Source: Streptomyces sulfonofaciens
Lineage (GTDB): Bacteria > Actinomycetota > Actinomycetes > Streptomycetales > Streptomycetaceae
Direction of reading: 5' to 3'
Length of the DNA stretch: 64,000 nt
NCBI RefSeq assembly: GCF_014656295.1
Contig: NZ_BNCD01000016.1
Coordinates: 1-64,000 of the forward strand
The notes beneath the pieces were generated by a model. The model saw only the letters and a program-made list of their open reading frames with translations, had not been told where the DNA came from and searched no databases. Position 1 is the stretch's first letter; every line of letters begins with the position of its first letter. Position numbers and translations under genes: made by a program. Below are positions 62,587 through 64,000 of this stretch, piece by piece.

Positions 62587-63228
62587 GTGAGTGGCGTGAT
62601 GACAGCGGGAGACCGGGACCGTGCGCAGGGGACGGCGACAGCGCTCGCGCCGGACGTCCAGCCGAGTCCCCGTCAGCGTCTGCTCGACGGGCTCGCCGCC
62701 TCGATCGAGCAGGACGGCTACCGGAACACCACCGTTGCGGACATCGTCCGCCGCGCACACACCTCGCGGCGCACCTTCTACGAGCACTTCGCCGACAAGG
62801 AGGCATGCCTCGTCGCCCTGCTCACCGACGCCAACGCGGAGATGGTGCGGCAGATCTCCGAGGCGGTCGACCCCGCGGCGCCCTGGCGCGCCCAGGTGCG
62901 GCAGGCGGTCGAGGCGTGGATCGCGTGCGCCGAGTCGAGGCCCACCACCATGCTGAGCTGGATCCGCGACCTGCCGGCACTCGGCGCCGGGGCGCGCGAT
63001 CTCCAGCGGCGGCTGATGGAGTCCCTCGTCGTGATGATCCAGACGCTGTGCGGCACCGAGCAGATGCGTGCCGCCGGCATCGGCCCGGTGCCCCGGCAGT
63101 TGGCGGTCGTCCTGCTCGGCGGCATGCGCGAACTGATCGCGACCACCGTCGAGGACGGCGGCCGCGCCGGGGACATCACCGAGGTCGCCGTCCAGGCATC
63201 CGTCGCCCTGCTCGGGCCGCGCGGCTGA
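62587..63228 (+). CDS. TetR-family regulator of the P450 operon
   Basis: 213 residues. HTH at about 28-72: LLDGLAASIEQDGYRNTTVA, DIVRRAHTSRRTFYEHFADK, then a helical ligand-binding domain (about 80-205). GTG at 62587 is 9 bases after GGAGG; GTG 62596 and ATG 62599 are alternatives. It is divergent from the P450 gene with two identical dyads in the 96-base gap, so it probably represses the P450-SDR-monooxygenase operon and itself. Confidence 0.87.
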   Translation: MSGVMTAGDRDRAQGTATALAPDVQPSPRQRLLDGLAASIEQDGYRNTTVADIVRRAHTSRRTFYEHFADKEACLVALLTDANAEMVRQISEAVDPAAPWRAQVRQAVEAWIACAESRPTTMLSWIRDLPALGAGARDLQRRLMESLVVMIQTLCGTEQMRAAGIGPVPRQLAVVLLGGMRELIATTVEDGGRAGDITEVAVQASVALLGPRG

Positions 63229-63451
63229 GGACGCCGGGCACGGCGACCGGCACCCCGCGATCCCCATCGGCCGGCCGCCGTGCACACCGCGGCACCGCCG
63301 TTCACGCCGTCACGCCGTCCACGGCAGCACGGGCGGCGCCGCGCCCGGTGGGTGGACCTGCGGTGTGGCGACCGAACCGGGGGCGCGGTCTTCCGTCACC
63401 GGCGGCGCGGCGGGCGCGCGCCCGCCCGGCGGGCCGGCTGCCGGCCCGCAC

Positions 63452-64000
63452 TCAGCTCCTGCGCCGCCCCCGGCTCCGCACGGGCTCGGCGCCCGGCGCG
63501 CGGGTGCGGGCCAGCAGCAGCGAGACGTCGTCCTCGGGCGTGGCGCTGCGCAGCATCGTCCTGATCACATGCGCGCAGCAGGCGTCGAGCGTGTCCGTGT
63601 CGTGCCGCAGTGCGGTGGCGAGCCGGGCGAGACCGGTGTCGATGTCGTCCTTGCGGCTCTCGATCAGGCCGTCGGTGAACAGCGCGACGGTGCTGCCCTC
63701 CGCCAGCTTCACGTCGACGGACTCGTAGGTGGCGAGGCCCCAGCCCACCGGCCCGCCCGTGGGCACCTCCGGGAAGCTGGTCCGGCCCTGCGGAGTGACG
63801 ATCGCGGGCGGCGGATGGCCGGCCCGGGCCAGTGTGCAGACCCGGGTCGCCGGGTCGTAGACCGCGTAGACGCAAGTGGCGGCGAGGCTCGGGATGCCGA
63901 ACCGGTCCCCGTCGACCGCCTCGTCCGACAGGGTCAGGGCCACCTGGTCGAGGTGGGCGAGCAGCAGGTCCGGCGGCAGGTCCAGTGCGGCCAGGGTGTG
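63452..64000 (-). CDS. SpoIIE-family (PP2C-type) phosphatase, C-terminal part (partial)
   Basis: The last 182 residues are in the window; the gene continues past 64000. The sequence HTLAALDLPPDLLLAHLDQV, CVYAVYDPATRVCTLARAGH, FTDGLIESR and EDDVSLLLAR matches the same region of the phosphatase at 55723, so they share a family. N-terminal sensor domains are not visible. Confidence 0.85.
   Translation of the reverse strand, partial: HTLAALDLPPDLLLAHLDQVALTLSDEAVDGDRFGIPSLAATCVYAVYDPATRVCTLARAGHPPPAIVTPQGRTSFPEVPTGGPVGWGLATYESVDVKLAEGSTVALFTDGLIESRKDDIDTGLARLATALRHDTDTLDACCAHVIRTMLRSATPEDDVSLLLARTRAPGAEPVRSRGRRRS

Overview
The window is very GC-rich DNA with actinobacterial codon use and Streptomyces-type gene families. 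Examples are a Streptomyces-style gas-vesicle Y/Z pair, DUF1906, DUF2690, DUF3159 and DUF5994 proteins, SpoIIE phosphatases with PAS/GAF domains, and BlaI/M56 and TrmB-LuxR regulators. Several genes carry a -10 box only 6-8 bases before the start codon, which suggests leaderless mRNAs. I read it as a Streptomyces or close relative. Names below come from recognising translated sequence; no search was run.

Left part (1-8.9 kb) is conserved core: the end of kdpD and kdpE, an OB-fold protein, a DUF3159 membrane protein, two TrkA-type RCK subunits, a phosphodiesterase, a KimA-like potassium importer and a TrmA/RlmD-type RNA methyltransferase. Most of this order is shared with the mycobacterial ceoB-ceoC region and points to potassium homeostasis. 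A small island (8.9-10.3 kb) follows. It holds a dead AbiEii-type nucleotidyltransferase and an intact RHH-Doc toxin-antitoxin pair, and is bracketed by a second copy of the methyltransferase gene's 3' end.

10.3-20.3 kb is an envelope block: BlaI-M56 sensor protease, PAP2 phosphatase, MurG/MGDG-synthase-like glycosyltransferase, polysaccharide deacetylase, a family 4 glycosyltransferase and an intact response regulator/histidine kinase pair. Three matching dyads (CTAC-N5-GTAG) precede blaI, the PAP2 gene and the glycosyltransferase gene, so I infer one local BlaI regulon. Decayed pieces of another response regulator (16.2-16.5 kb), its likely kinase (11.9-12.3 kb) and a second glycosyltransferase (16.5 kb) surround the PAP2-deacetylase genes.

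20.8-31 kb holds a TetR/FAD-monooxygenase divergon with face-to-face promoters, a cold-shock/DEAD-helicase group, and three gas-vesicle accessory genes (gvpU-, gvpY- and gvpZ-like) plus an Asp23 protein, without any gvpA. 31-46 kb contains a DUF5994 protein, a tandem pair of membrane-spanning HTH regulators divergent from a small secreted protein, a lactonase/transhydrogenase/zinc-ribbon operon, a frameshifted DUF1906 glycoside-hydrolase-like gene, two iron-sulfur proteins, a BtuF-like protein and a cysteine-desulfurase-like/SDR pair.

46-64 kb holds secreted hydrolases (a large S8 protease with a divergent TrmB-LuxR regulator, a kelch protein, an S53 protease with extra domains), a PAS-GAF-SpoIIE phosphatase, a coupled P450-SDR-flavin monooxygenase operon with a divergent TetR gene and twin operator palindromes, and a second SpoIIE phosphatase cut by the window end.
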